Below, piece after piece: positions 15,659-24,981 of a DNA stretch of 64,000 nucleotides. The notes under the pieces were generated by a model. That model saw only the letters and a program-made list of their open reading frames with translations. It searched no databases and was not told where the DNA came from. The DNA is from an uncultured Collinsella sp. (lineage in GTDB: Bacteria; Actinomycetota; Coriobacteriia; Coriobacteriales; Coriobacteriaceae): assembly GCA_958413895.1 (NCBI GenBank), contig CATYVQ010000001.1:62001-126000 (forward strand). The letters are read 5' to 3'. Position 1 is the stretch's first letter, and every line of letters starts with the position of its first letter. Both the position numbers and the translations under genes were made by a program.

Positions 15659-16237
15659 TTAGGCGAAGGTGATCTCGCCGTTCTCGCAGTCCATATCGGC
15701 GATACGAGCCAGGCTCTCAACGCGGAAGCCGCGTTTGCGGAGCTTATCGCCGCCGCCCTGGAAGCCCTTCTCAACGGCGATGCCAATGCCGGCAACTTCG
15801 GCGCCCGCAGCCTCGCAGATCTTAATAAGGCCCTCAAGTGCGCAGCCGTTGGCCAGGAAGTCGTCGATAATCAGGACCTTATCGCCCTCGGACAGGAAAC
15901 GCTTACCCACGATAACCGGGTACTCCTTCTGCTTGGTAAAGGAATAGATGGTCGTGGCATACTGCTCGCCGTCGAGGTTGATGGACTGGGCCTTCTTGGC
16001 AAAGACCACCGGCACGCCGCCAAAATGCTGAGCCGCGATGCAGGCCATACCAATGCCCGAAGCCTCGATCGTCAGGATCTTGTTGATCTCGACACCCTCG
16101 AACAGACGGGCCCACTCGGCACCCATGTGGTCGAACAGCTCAACGTCGCACTGGTGGTTGAGGAAGGCATCAACCTTAAGGACGTTACCGGCCTTTACGA
16201 TGCCGTCATGGCGAATACGATCCTCAAGCTCCTGCAT
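15659..16237 (-). CDS. xpt: xanthine phosphoribosyltransferase
   Basis: 192 residues, normal for Xpt. It salvages xanthine to XMP using PRPP. Motifs: the N-terminal MQELEDRIRHDGIVKAG typical of Xpt, ILTIEASGIGMA, the AKKAQSINLD strand, and the PRPP loop VLIIDDFLANG near 127-137. The ATG at 16237 has AGAAGGGG 8 bp before it. No purine riboswitch is recognisable upstream and no xanthine permease is adjacent, so regulation is unclear. Confidence 0.95.
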   Translation of the reverse strand: MQELEDRIRHDGIVKAGNVLKVDAFLNHQCDVELFDHMGAEWARLFEGVEINKILTIEASGIGMACIAAQHFGGVPVVFAKKAQSINLDGEQYATTIYSFTKQKEYPVIVGKRFLSEGDKVLIIDDFLANGCALEGLIKICEAAGAEVAGIGIAVEKGFQGGGDKLRKRGFRVESLARIADMDCENGEITFA

Positions 16238-16394
16238 GGCGCAACCCCTTCTCGCGGCAACGATACCGCGCGATTAATAAACGTTGTTCGATAGTCTACC
16301 ACGGACCGACCCCCGCCCGCCCCACAAGCCGCATCGCACCACAAACCAGTCTTTTTGGGACGGCGCGAATCGTGGCAGACAGCCTCCCAACATG

Positions 16395-17699
16395 CTAATG
16401 GCGGGCACGCATCCTCACCAAACGTACCATGGCGAGTGCAAAACCCACAGCGGCCACAGCCATAAGCATGTAGAACACCGAGCGAAAGCCAAACAGGAAC
16501 ACATCCGGACGGCCTGCAACAAAACTGGTCACGGCCTCGCCCATCGCCACGCTCATCTGCCCATACAGGATATTCGACGCCACCGTAATGCCGAGTGCCA
16601 TGCCAGCATAGCGCGCCAGGCTACCCAGGCTGCCCGCAAAGCCGAGCGCTTCGCGCGGAGCCGAGCCCATATACAACGAGTTGTTGGGGCTCTGGAAAAT
16701 CGACGTACCGCACGACATAAACGCGACGCAGCACACGATCACAGGGATGGAAGAGTGCTCGTCGAGCGTGCTTACCGCAAATAGACCGCATACGTACACG
16801 CCCAGGCCGACCGCCGTGGGGCCCTCGCAGCCAACACGGTCCGAAACCGTACCCGAAAGCGGGCCGATAAAGGCATTCACCATCGGCAGCGCCAAAAAGA
16901 GCAGTCCGGAAATGTCAGAACCAAAGCCGTGGGCGTCCTGAAAATAGAACGGCAGGATAAACTCGGATGCACCAATACCAACGAACACGATGAGCATGCA
17001 AGCAAGGTTGATGGTGAAGGCCGAATTTGCAAAGCAGCAACGAGCGGCATCGGCAAGGGACATGGGACGGTCGCCGGCCTCCGGCTTAACATGCGGCAGC
17101 GTGTAGAGCCCCACGATAAACGAGATTACGCCAATAGGCAGGTTGATGAGGAAGATACTCTCCCAGGGAAAGCTTGCCACCAGCATGCCGCCGAGCACGG
17201 GGCCACACATCATGCCGAGGGCCACAAAGGTCGCGAGAATACCCATGGCACGGCCTCGTTCGCGCGCCGGAAACGACTCGGTGATGATACCCATGTTGTT
17301 AGCCATGGCCGCCGCGCAACCGACGCCCTGAACAATGCGTGCCAGGATAAGAACCTCGAGCGAGGCCGAAAGGCCGCACAGCAGCGAACCGACCGAAAAG
17401 ACGATGACGCCCAGCTGGAACACATTCACCTTGCCGCGCACGTCGCCCAGACGGCCAAACGGCAACATAGCCACGCATGTCGCAAGCAGGTACACCGAGC
17501 TCACCAGTTGAATGCGATCGAGGCCCACGCCCAGCTCCTTTTGCATCACGGGCAGCGCCACGGTCACGACGGTCGAATCCAGACACACCATAAACGTCAT
17601 GATGAGCACGGTAAACAGAATCGCCCATTTATTCTTGCCATGGGTGTCGCCCTCTAGAGCAATGTGCTCGCGGCGCAGCTGCTCTGCAGTTTTCTCCAT
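16395..17699 (-). CDS. MFS drug/proton antiporter, DHA2 (EmrB/QacA-like)
   Basis: 434 residues with at least twelve membrane segments. Motif A appears as LPFGRLGDVRGKV after the second helix, MVCLDSTVVTVALPVM in helix 1 is typical of the DHA2 branch, and motif C-like GPVLGGML lies in the middle. Members export drugs, dyes or bile-type amphiphiles with proton exchange. The ATG at 17699 (MEKTAEQL) is preferred over the ATG two codons earlier because AAGGA sits 5 bp upstream. It is somewhat short for a 14-helix DHA2 protein. No regulator lies next to it, and the substrate is unknown. Confidence 0.85.
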   Translation of the reverse strand: MEKTAEQLRREHIALEGDTHGKNKWAILFTVLIMTFMVCLDSTVVTVALPVMQKELGVGLDRIQLVSSVYLLATCVAMLPFGRLGDVRGKVNVFQLGVIVFSVGSLLCGLSASLEVLILARIVQGVGCAAAMANNMGIITESFPARERGRAMGILATFVALGMMCGPVLGGMLVASFPWESIFLINLPIGVISFIVGLYTLPHVKPEAGDRPMSLADAARCCFANSAFTINLACMLIVFVGIGASEFILPFYFQDAHGFGSDISGLLFLALPMVNAFIGPLSGTVSDRVGCEGPTAVGLGVYVCGLFAVSTLDEHSSIPVIVCCVAFMSCGTSIFQSPNNSLYMGSAPREALGFAGSLGSLARYAGMALGITVASNILYGQMSVAMGEAVTSFVAGRPDVFLFGFRSVFYMLMAVAAVGFALAMVRLVRMRARH

Positions 17700-17724
17700 A
17701 TCCATCCTTTCGAGTGGCCTAACG

Positions 17725-17773
17725 CAAAAAACGGGGCCCCGATCGCCTGCAAACAGCCGCGATTGGGGTCCCG
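17725..17773 (-). terminator. rho-independent terminator after the sulfhydrylase gene
   Basis: On the minus strand CGGGACCCCAATCGC pairs with GCGATCGGGGCCCCG (two G-U pairs) and is followed by TTTTTTG. It separates the sulfhydrylase gene from the downstream MFS gene. Confidence 0.85.
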
Positions 17774-17841
17774 CCTACGGAATCGGAACGAAAGGTCGCC
17801 GAAGCTTTCTGCCAGCATCGGCGCCTTATGCGAACGCTAGC

Positions 17842-19125
17842 CTAGCACTGCTCGAGCGCCTGCTCAAGGTCGGCAATCAAATCGGCCGTGTCCTCGAGAC
17901 CGCACGACAGGCGCACCATGTCGGCGGAGATGCCACAGGCGATGAGCTCCTCATCGTTCATCTGGCGGTGCGTAGCGTTAGCGGGATGCAGGCAGCAGGT
18001 GCGGGCGTCGGCCACATGCGTGGCGATCTGGGCGAGCTTGAGGCTCTTCATAAAGGTCTCGGCCGCCGCGCGACCACCATTAAAGCCAAAGCTCACAACG
18101 CCGCAGGTACCGTTTGGCATGTACTTCTGAGCGAGGTCATAGTACTTGTCGCCCTCCAGGCCCGGATAGCTCACGAAGCGCACCTTGGGATGGCTCTGCA
18201 GGAACTTGGCAACGGCCAGGCCGTTCTCGCAATGACGCGGCATGCGCACATGCAGGCTCTCGAGCGAGCTGTTCAAGAAGAACGCCGCCTGCGGGTTCTG
18301 CATGGGGCCAAGATCGCGCATGAGCTGCGCGGTGGCCTTGGTAATGAAGGCGCCCTCGCGACCGAACTTCTCGGCATAGGTCACGCCATGGTAGCTCTCG
18401 TCAGGCGTGGTGAGACCCGGGAACTTGTCCGCATGGGCCATCCAGTCAAACTGGCCGTGGTCGACGATCACGCCGCCCAGGTAGGCAGCATGTCCATCCA
18501 TGTACTTGGTGGTGGAGTGCGTAACGATGTCAGCGCCCCACTCAAAGGGACGGCACATCACGGGCGTCGGGAAGGTGTTGTCGACCATCAGCGGCACGCC
18601 GTGGTCATGCGCGGCCTTGGCAAAGCGCTCAATATCGAGCACGGCAAGGGCGGGATTGGCGATTGTCTCGCCAAAGACGAGCTTGGTATTGGGCTGGAAG
18701 GCTGCCTCGAGCTCCTCGTCGGTGCAGTCGGGGGCAACGAAGGTACAGGTCAAACCCATGCGCTCCATAGTATGGGCGAGCAGGTTGTAGGTACCGCCGT
18801 AGATAGCAGAGCTCGCGACCACATGATCGCCGGCACCGGCCACGTTAAAGATCGCGAGGAAATTCGCAGCCATGCCCGAGCTCGTGAGCATCGCAGCGGT
18901 GCCGCCCTCCATCTCGCAGATCTTGGCGGCAACGAGATCGCACGTGGGGTTCTGCAGACGGCTGTAGAAGTAGCCCGACTCCTCTAGGTCAAACAGCTTG
19001 CCCATGTGCTCGGACGTGTCGTACTTCCACGTGGTGGACTGGTAGATGGGCACCTGGCGCGGCTCGGCATCTCCCGGGTGATAGCCGCCCTGAACACATG
19101 TGGTACCGATGGTCTGCTCGCTCAT
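17842..19125 (-). CDS. metY: O-acetylhomoserine sulfhydrylase (aminocarboxypropyltransferase)
   Basis: 427 residues, a PLP-dependent Cys/Met metabolism enzyme that makes homocysteine or methionine from O-acetylhomoserine and sulfide or methanethiol. Motifs: TTCVQGGY at the N terminus, YSRLQNPTCD, SSGMAANF, VDNTFPTPVMCRPFEWGAD and the PLP-lysine site THSTTKYMDGH. The length and the long C-terminal arm match the MetY rather than the MetB/MetC branch. GGGAG lies 6 bp before the ATG at 19125. No SAM riboswitch is visible upstream. A methionine gamma-lyase-like activity cannot be excluded by reading. Confidence 0.88.
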   Translation of the reverse strand: MSEQTIGTTCVQGGYHPGDAEPRQVPIYQSTTWKYDTSEHMGKLFDLEESGYFYSRLQNPTCDLVAAKICEMEGGTAAMLTSSGMAANFLAIFNVAGAGDHVVASSAIYGGTYNLLAHTMERMGLTCTFVAPDCTDEELEAAFQPNTKLVFGETIANPALAVLDIERFAKAAHDHGVPLMVDNTFPTPVMCRPFEWGADIVTHSTTKYMDGHAAYLGGVIVDHGQFDWMAHADKFPGLTTPDESYHGVTYAEKFGREGAFITKATAQLMRDLGPMQNPQAAFFLNSSLESLHVRMPRHCENGLAVAKFLQSHPKVRFVSYPGLEGDKYYDLAQKYMPNGTCGVVSFGFNGGRAAAETFMKSLKLAQIATHVADARTCCLHPANATHRQMNDEELIACGISADMVRLSCGLEDTADLIADLEQALEQC

Positions 19126-19355
19126 ATCTAGCTCCCTTGCCTGGGTTACGTTTTATTCGGTTCACGATACCGCTACCCTGCACCCCTCTCAACCCATCCC
19201 CAAGGTAGGTTATGGGACAAATTGATCAAGGGTATTTATCTCAAGCCTTGGGCATTTGCTCGATAGATAAAAATGAGGCATACATGAAGCTCTCGATGAT
19301 TACATGCCCCGTCACGGGTACCATAGGCGGGTACACCGTGACCAAGGAGACAACG

Positions 19356-19802
19356 ATGAAGCAAATCGATACGGCCCAGCTCGACACCGCCGCCTGCCAG
19401 GCTCAGGCTGCCGAATACCACGCCCGCGGCTTTAACTGCGCACAGGCCGTTGCCTGCACGCTCGCACCTGCCGTCGGGCTCGACCCCCAGACCGCCTTTA
19501 CCCTCACCGAGGGCTTTGGCGCCGGCATGGGTGGCATGACCGAGACCTGCGGCGCCATCTCGGGCGCTGTTGCCATCATGGGCTTTGTAATGAGCGACGG
19601 CATGGAGAACCCCAAGACCAAAGGCCAGACCTACAAGCTGTCGCGCGAGATTGCCAAGCGATTTGGCGAGAAGAACACGACGACCGTCTGCGGCACGCTC
19701 AAGGGCATCGGATCGGATAAAGGTCCGCTCCGCAGCTGCCCCGGCTGCATCGACGATGCCGTCGAGATCGCCTGCGATGTGCTAAAGCAGCTCGCCGAGT
19801 AA
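19356..19802 (+). CDS. C_GCAxxG_C_C family protein, short form
   Basis: 148 residues with the cysteine pattern of the family: FNCAQAVAC, then TETCGAISGAVAIMG, VCGTLKG and SCPGCID. It is the shorter paralogue of the protein at 3394-3939. The ATG at 19356 has AAGGAG 6 bp upstream; the frame is open to 19212 but that part is not conserved-looking. It stands alone between divergent metY and convergent yigZ. The family probably binds a metal cluster; the function is unknown. Confidence 0.85.
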   Translation: MKQIDTAQLDTAACQAQAAEYHARGFNCAQAVACTLAPAVGLDPQTAFTLTEGFGAGMGGMTETCGAISGAVAIMGFVMSDGMENPKTKGQTYKLSREIAKRFGEKNTTTVCGTLKGIGSDKGPLRSCPGCIDDAVEIACDVLKQLAE

Positions 19803-19820
19803 ACGGCAGCAACAGTAAAA

Positions 19821-19867
19821 CGACGGCCGACGCGCTTAGGATCCATCCAAAAGCACGCCGGCCGTCG
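19821..19867. terminator. shared terminator between convergent genes
   Basis: CGACGGCCGACGCGCTT (19821-19837) pairs with AAGCACGCCGGCCGTCG (19851-19867), with two G-U pairs. Minus-strand read-out ends in GTTTTAC. It serves the convergent C_GCAxxG and yigZ genes. Confidence 0.6.
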
Positions 19868-19870
19868 CCG

Positions 19871-20506
19871 TTAGAACTCGGCAAATTTGGGAGCGCCGAC
19901 CTCAATCTCCTCGCGCCCCGCCATAAGCTCGCGCATCTTAGCGCAAAACGGCTCCTGCTCCCCCGCCTTAAACACCAAGTGAAGTGTCACGGCATCCGCG
20001 TAATCGGTATCCGAAACCTTGGCACCCGAATCCTGCGCCAAACGAAGCACTTGCTCGTACTGCGGATAGGCCACATGCACGTCAACAGGCACGACACTCG
20101 TCATCTCGACGATCTGCCCGGCCTCCTGAGCCGCGGCCACCGCCGCCTGCGTCGCCGCGGTATAGGCGCGCACCAAGCCACCAGGTCCCAACAGCGTGCC
20201 ACCAAAATAGCGCGTCACCACGCAGCAAACATTTTTGAGCTCTGCGCCGCGCAACACCTCGAGCGTCGGCATACCGCTCGTGCGGCTCGGCTCACCATCA
20301 TCGCTCTGGCGCTCGCGTCCATCGACTAAAATCCACGCGGGAACATTGTGTCGAGCGTCGTAATGATGCTTGCGAACCATCTCGATAAAGGCATTCGCCT
20401 CATCCTCGGACTCAATATGGACCAGCTGGGCAATAAACCGGCTCTTGCGGTCAACGAACTCGCCCGTAGCCTCAATATTCGATTGCAGAGTAAAATAGCT
20501 GTCCAA
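19871..20506 (-). CDS. yigZ: YigZ/IMPACT family protein
   Basis: 211 residues. N-terminal UPF0029 domain with FVDRKSRFIAQLVHIE, DDGEPSRTSGMP and the highly conserved VTRYFGGTLLGPGGLVRAYT, then a C-terminal DUF1949 domain. The family is linked to translation control in eukaryotes (IMPACT); its bacterial role is not established. The only starts that fit are two adjacent TTG codons; the second, at 20506, has GAGGGG 5 bp upstream. Confidence 0.88.
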   Translation of the reverse strand: MDSYFTLQSNIEATGEFVDRKSRFIAQLVHIESEDEANAFIEMVRKHHYDARHNVPAWILVDGRERQSDDGEPSRTSGMPTLEVLRGAELKNVCCVVTRYFGGTLLGPGGLVRAYTAATQAAVAAAQEAGQIVEMTSVVPVDVHVAYPQYEQVLRLAQDSGAKVSDTDYADAVTLHLVFKAGEQEPFCAKMRELMAGREEIEVGAPKFAEF

Positions 20507-20620
20507 CAAAGCCCCTCAACAAAATAAAGCGCAGCAACAAACAGCCTCAATAATACGGCAAAGACAGCACCGTTGACCTCGCCAACAAGAACGGAAACGC
20601 CAATGATACCGTCACCAACA

Positions 20621-20725
20621 GCGAGAACCCGTCAGCGCGAGCAAGGTGCCTTGAAAGACGAGGGCATTGACCTTATGGTCATGCCCGAAGGCTAGAAAGG
20701 CAGATTGCCGCGCTGACGGGTTCGC
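20621..20725. other. nested inverted-repeat structure next to rnpB, possible small RNA
   Basis: Three stems nest in 105 bases. The outer stem is GCGAGAACCCGTCAGCGCG (20621-20639) with 20709-20725 (a 2-base bulge). The middle stem is GCAAGGTGCCTT with AAGGCAGATTGC. The inner stem is GGGCATTGACC-TTAT-GGTCATGCCC with one bulged T. There is no ORF. It lies just 3' of rnpB on the minus strand. It could be a terminator complex, a separate structured RNA or a mobile miniature element. Confidence 0.5.
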
Positions 20726-20737
20726 AGCGTCAACAAA

Positions 20738-21104
20738 GTGCTGAGTGGGCCGATAAGCCGGGTTCTGTCGTGAACGGTCATTTATCTTGTCTGCACGTTA
20801 CCGTGCAGCTCCACGCACGCTACCCGAACGCGGACCGGGCCGGCCCATAGCGTTCCTATTCGCGCTTGCTCCGGATGGGGCTTGCCAAGCCGCCGTGTTG
20901 CCACGACGCTGGTGGTCTCTTACACCACCGTTTCAGCTTTTCCCTTTACGCCTTGCGGCGCAGGTGGGAGTCTTCTTTTCTGCGGCGCTTTCCGTCGGAT
21001 CACTCCGCCCGGCCGTTAGCCGGCATCCCGCCCTCTGGAGCCCGGACTTTCCTCACGCGTACTGCAAGCAGCACATCGCGCGACCGTCTGGCCCACTCAG
21101 CAGT
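20738..21104 (-). ncRNA. rnpB: RNase P RNA (bacterial type A)
   Basis: Minus-strand RNA of about 365 nt. The closing helix P1 pairs CTGAGTGGGCC near 21100 with GGCCCACTCAG near 20741. The conserved 5' core GAGGAAAGTCCGGGCTCC, the central GTAAGAGACCACC and the 3' core GACAGAACCCGGCTTATCG are present. It is the ribozyme that cuts tRNA 5' leaders. A -10-like TACACT lies at 21115-21110. The ends are estimated from P1. The stretch 21105-21424 upstream holds only this promoter and the rpsA terminator. Confidence 0.97.
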
Positions 21105-21366
21105 GCAAGAGTGTAACACACCGTTGCCGCGGGCAATGGCACAACGCAAACGCTCGACACGATATACCAAGAACCGCCATGCGCTACAATGGTCCCGTCG
21201 ATGGGCAACGTCGTCAGTCGAGACGCGACCGCGCTCCGCACCCCTCCGTCTACTCGGTGCGTTCCCGCCTCCTCCCCGAGGCGGGATGTCGGCATTTTTT
21301 CATGCACCGACAACCAAATAGCCTGTGGACAGCATGGGCAGCATCATGCACCTCAGCAGCAAATGC

Positions 21367-21405
21367 AAAAAGGGACCCGTCCATTACGGACGGATCCCTT
21401 AAAAC
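21367..21405 (-). terminator. rho-independent terminator of rpsA
   Basis: On the minus strand AAGGGATCCGTCC pairs with GGACGGGTCCCTT across GTAAT and is followed by TTTGC (TTTTT with the stem end). Both strands look capable of termination. Confidence 0.85.
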
Positions 21406-21424
21406 AAGTGATCGTCAAACCGAT

Positions 21425-22591
21425 TTACTCGGCGTCGGTCTCCTCGTCCTTCTTCTCGGAAGGAAGCGGGGTAACCTCGATCTCGACACCCAGAGTCTCA
21501 GCAGCGGACTTCATGGACAGGGAGATACGACGACGGTCGAGGTCGATCTCCATGACCTTGACCTGAACCTTGTCGCCCACGTGGGTGACCTGAGAAGGCT
21601 GATCAACGTGCTTGTTGGCCATCTCGGAGATGTGAACCAGGCCCTCGATGCCCTCGCCCAGGTCGACGAAAGCGCCGAACGGGACAAGCTTGGTCACAGT
21701 GCCCTCGACGATAGCGCCGACGGGGTACTTCTTGACCAGTGCGCGCCACGGATCCTCGGTGGTCTGCTTGAGACCCAGGGAGATGCGCTCGCGGTTGAGA
21801 TCGACGTCGAGAACCTCGACCTCGACCTCCTGGCCGACCTTGACAACCTCGGAAGGATGGTTGACGTGGTTCCAGGAGAGCTCGGAGATGTGGATGAGGC
21901 CGTCGATACCGCCGAGGTCGACGAAGGCGCCGAAGTCGACGATGGAGGAAACGGTGCCCTGGAGACGCATGCCAGACTTGAGCTTGGACAGGATCTCGGA
22001 GCGCTCGGCCTTACGGGACTCCTCGAGCACGACGCGACGGGAGAGGACGACGTTGTTGCGGTTGCGGTCCATCTCGATGACGCGAGCCTCGATGCGGGTG
22101 CCCATGTAGGAGGTGAGGTCCTTGACACGACGGAGGTCGACGAGGGAAGCGGGCAGGAAGCCACGCAGGCCGATGTCGAGGATCAGGCCGCCCTTGACAA
22201 CCTCGATAACCTCGCCCTCGACGTTCTCGCCGGAGTTGAACTTCTCCTCGATGCGGTTCCAAGCACGCTCGTACTCGGCGCGCTTCTTGGACAGGACCAG
22301 ACGACCGTCCTTGTCCTCCTTCTGGAGAACCAGAGCCTCGATGGGATCACCGAGTGCAACGATGTCTGCAGGGTTAGCGTCCTTGCGGATGGACAGCTCG
22401 CGGACCGGGATAACGCCCTCGGACTTGAATCCGATGTCAACGAGCACCTCGTCATGCTCGATCTTAACGACAGTGCCGTTAACGAGATCGCCCTCATCAA
22501 AGTCGGTAATCGTACCGTCGATGAGGTTGTTCATCTCCTCCTCATTGACATCGTCAAGAGAGAAAATGGACGAGTTCTGAATCTCACTCAA
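21425..22591 (-). CDS. rpsA: 30S ribosomal protein S1
   Basis: 388 residues with four S1/OB-fold RNA-binding repeats. They begin near GDLVNGTVVKIEHDEVLVDIG, GENVEGEVIEVVKGGLILDIG, GMRLQGTVSSIVDFGAFVDLG and GAIVEGTVTKLVPFGAFVDLG. Four repeats are usual in actinobacteria and firmicutes, against six in E. coli. The protein recruits mRNA to the small subunit. The start is TTG at 22591 (reads MSEIQNSS) with AAGGGG 8 bp upstream; no ATG fits. It is monocistronic. The 315-base gap to the divergent HAD gene shows no further gene. Confidence 0.96.
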   Translation of the reverse strand: MSEIQNSSIFSLDDVNEEEMNNLIDGTITDFDEGDLVNGTVVKIEHDEVLVDIGFKSEGVIPVRELSIRKDANPADIVALGDPIEALVLQKEDKDGRLVLSKKRAEYERAWNRIEEKFNSGENVEGEVIEVVKGGLILDIGLRGFLPASLVDLRRVKDLTSYMGTRIEARVIEMDRNRNNVVLSRRVVLEESRKAERSEILSKLKSGMRLQGTVSSIVDFGAFVDLGGIDGLIHISELSWNHVNHPSEVVKVGQEVEVEVLDVDLNRERISLGLKQTTEDPWRALVKKYPVGAIVEGTVTKLVPFGAFVDLGEGIEGLVHISEMANKHVDQPSQVTHVGDKVQVKVMEIDLDRRRISLSMKSAAETLGVEIEVTPLPSEKKDEETDAE

Positions 22592-22906
22592 AGGTGGACC
22601 CCTTTCGAACTACGGGGCCCCGATTGCTAGGACCTACAGAAGGGTGCGACAAGCACACAACGTTTAGGAACACTCGGGAGCCGACAGATACTAATGTGAC
22701 GCTTATGCAATCACGTTCGTATAGGTTACGGGGAAATGAGTTCGATTTCAAGCGTGAACTGCGATTTTTTACTCGTGTGGAGACTTTTTCGTAATCTTAT
22801 GAACACACGTCTCCGCAACTTGACGATAACCAGCCAGGCATTCGGCTTTGGGGTAAAGTATCCGGAGCCAACGATTCTAGATCGATTTTTCGAGAAAGGT
22901 GCCCGC

Positions 22907-23665
22907 GTGCTCAAAGCAGTCGTTTTCGATATGGACGAAACGCTTCTTAGCATCAACCTCAACGCGTTCATCCTTCGCTATTTTAAGGATGTCTCTTCGA
23001 TGCTCGCGGATATCGGACGCCGCAGTCGCGGTGGCACGATGGCACGCCTCGGCACCATCCTGGTCGACCTCAACGCCAATCGCCGCAGCGGCACGGACAA
23101 CCGCACCAATCTTGAGTTTTACCAAGAAGAGGTCGAGCGCCGCTGCGGGATCTGCCTCTCCGATCCCCTCATCTACGAGGCGTTTACCTACTATGACCGC
23201 GAAGTTCTTCCGTACAAGAACGACGATGTCATTAACGCTCACGCTATGCCGGGCGCGCACGCCGCGCTCCAGGCCGTACAGGACGCTGGACTGCGTTGTG
23301 CGCTCTTTACCAACCCCAGCTTTCCCCAGGGGGCCATCGAGTGCCGCATGGGCTGGGGCGACCTGGCCGACGCCCCCTTTGAACTCGTGACGCACATGGG
23401 AAACGCCACCCGATGCAAGCCCGATGCCACCTACTATCTAGAGCAGCTTCAGGTGATGGGGCTCGAGCCACACGAGGTCCTTATGGTGGGCAACGATCCC
23501 AAACGCGACTTCCCGTCCCCCGATTGCGGAATCCAAACCGCCTTTGTGGGCCAAGGCAAGCCCAGCCGAGCCACCTGGCGCGGAACCATGGAAGACTTCG
23601 CCCGCGACTTCAACGCCGTAGTAGAAGCCTTCTACGAACACCAAGTAGCCGACGAACTGTCTTAA
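22907..23665 (+). CDS. HAD-superfamily hydrolase
   Basis: 252 residues. HAD motif I VVFDMDETLLS (nucleophile Asp and acid/base Asp), motif II ALFTNPS, motif III Lys in CKPDATYY and motif IV MVGNDPKRD are all present, so it should be an active phosphatase. A cap domain sits between motifs I and II. GTG at 22907 is chosen because AAAGG lies 7 bp upstream and the HAD motif follows at once; upstream in-frame starts give an unrelated N terminus. Its stop overlaps the stop of the convergent cysteine desulfidase gene. The substrate is unknown. Confidence 0.85.
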   Translation: MLKAVVFDMDETLLSINLNAFILRYFKDVSSMLADIGRRSRGGTMARLGTILVDLNANRRSGTDNRTNLEFYQEEVERRCGICLSDPLIYEAFTYYDREVLPYKNDDVINAHAMPGAHAALQAVQDAGLRCALFTNPSFPQGAIECRMGWGDLADAPFELVTHMGNATRCKPDATYYLEQLQVMGLEPHEVLMVGNDPKRDFPSPDCGIQTAFVGQGKPSRATWRGTMEDFARDFNAVVEAFYEHQVADELS

Positions 23666-24981
23666 CAGACTCGAGTCTTGCCGATCATGATGTTGAGGAT
23701 CTCGACGTCGGTGTCCTTCATGCCCACGCGGCCTACGTAGCCCATACTAGCGATTGTCTGCTCAACGGTATCTTGGATCAGGCCCTCGCCGGCGCGGAAG
23801 CCGCGGCCCTGCATGGCCATATCGTGGCCCAGAATCGCCGCATCGACGGCAGCCGAGATCTTGGCGGCACAGCTCGCCTTGGCGCCGTCGCACACGATGC
23901 CGCCCACGTTACCGAGCGTATTCGAGACCGTCGCGCCAATCTGCTCGCGCGTGCCACCGCACAGCCAGGTAATCGCGGCGCCGGCGCCGCACGCGGCGCA
24001 AATAGCACCGCAAAACGCCGAGAGCGCACCAATATAGCTCTTGATATGCACGGCGATAAGATCGGACAGCATCACGGCGCGCACCAGGCGCTCGTGGTCG
24101 CAGCGCAGGTACTCGGCATACTCCATGACGGGCAATGCGCAGGTAATGCCCTGATTGCCCGAGCCGCACACAATGGCGACCGGCAGCGCGCAGCCGTTCA
24201 TGCGGGCGTCGGACCCGGCGGCCGCACGGGCACGGGCACGGCAGGCGACGTCATCGGCACGAGCACCCAGCAGCGTACGACCCACCTCGGCGCCCCAAGC
24301 GTGCGCAAGGCCCTCGGCACTGATTGCGCCATTCAGCTCAATCTGACGCTCAACGGCAGCGCGGGCGCCCTCAATGTCACCGTCCTCGATAAAGTCGATG
24401 ATGGAATCAATCGACATGGGCGTGTCGGCGTTATCTGCCGCCCGCTCGGCCACCACGCGCTCGGCGCAGGCGGCACACTCCCCCGCCGACTTGCCGCATA
24501 CCGGAATACCGTCGAGCGTATGGCACGTAACATTAGTGTGGTGGTCGGTAATCTCGACGACCGCGGTATGGCCCTCGGCCGTGGCAGTCACCTTGATGTA
24601 GAGGTTGGGCACACCCTCGACAAGCGACACATCGCAGTAGCCGGCATCGGCGAGGAGCTCGGCCACGCGAGCGCGGTCTTCATCGTTAACGCTCTCGAGC
24701 ACCTCGAGTGCGCTCTTAGCGTCGCCGCCCACGGCACCCAGCACGGCCGCGGCCTCAATACCGTGCATACCGCCCGAGTTGGGCACGGTCACGCTCTTAA
24801 CGTTCTTGATTATGTTACCCGAGCAGGCAACATCCATATGATCGGGTTCGCAACCGAGCGTCTGGCTCGCCAGCGCCGCTGCATAGGCAACGGCAATGGG
24901 CTCGGTGCAGCCGAGTGCACAGACAAGCTCGCGGTTCAAAACATCGCAGAACGCGGTATCACGAAGGGAATCGGCAGGCAT
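23662..24981 (-). CDS. cyuA: L-cysteine desulfidase family protein (UPF0597 / CyuA-like)
   Basis: 439 residues. The family holds an oxygen-labile [4Fe-4S] cluster and breaks cysteine to pyruvate, ammonia and sulfide; the fold is shared with the serine dehydratase alpha chain. Seen: ELVCALGCTEPIAVAYAAAL at the N terminus, VPNSGGMHGIEAAAVLG, and the C-terminal glycine/cysteine-rich VCGSGNQGI, SDLIAVHIKSYIG and VGGIVCDGAK. The ATG at 24981 has TAGGAG 7 bp upstream. No cysteine transporter or CyuR regulator is adjacent. Use of another beta-hydroxy or thiol amino acid is possible. Confidence 0.85.
   Translation of the reverse strand: MPADSLRDTAFCDVLNRELVCALGCTEPIAVAYAAALASQTLGCEPDHMDVACSGNIIKNVKSVTVPNSGGMHGIEAAAVLGAVGGDAKSALEVLESVNDEDRARVAELLADAGYCDVSLVEGVPNLYIKVTATAEGHTAVVEITDHHTNVTCHTLDGIPVCGKSAGECAACAERVVAERAADNADTPMSIDSIIDFIEDGDIEGARAAVERQIELNGAISAEGLAHAWGAEVGRTLLGARADDVACRARARAAAGSDARMNGCALPVAIVCGSGNQGITCALPVMEYAEYLRCDHERLVRAVMLSDLIAVHIKSYIGALSAFCGAICAACGAGAAITWLCGGTREQIGATVSNTLGNVGGIVCDGAKASCAAKISAAVDAAILGHDMAMQGRGFRAGEGLIQDTVEQTIASMGYVGRVGMKDTDVEILNIMIGKTRVC

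Noticed and set aside
16238..16394. Purine riboswitch before xpt
   Set aside because: The conserved loop sequences of the purine aptamer are absent on the minus strand.
19126..19211. SAM riboswitch before the sulfhydrylase gene
   Set aside because: The interval is too short and lacks the aptamer core.
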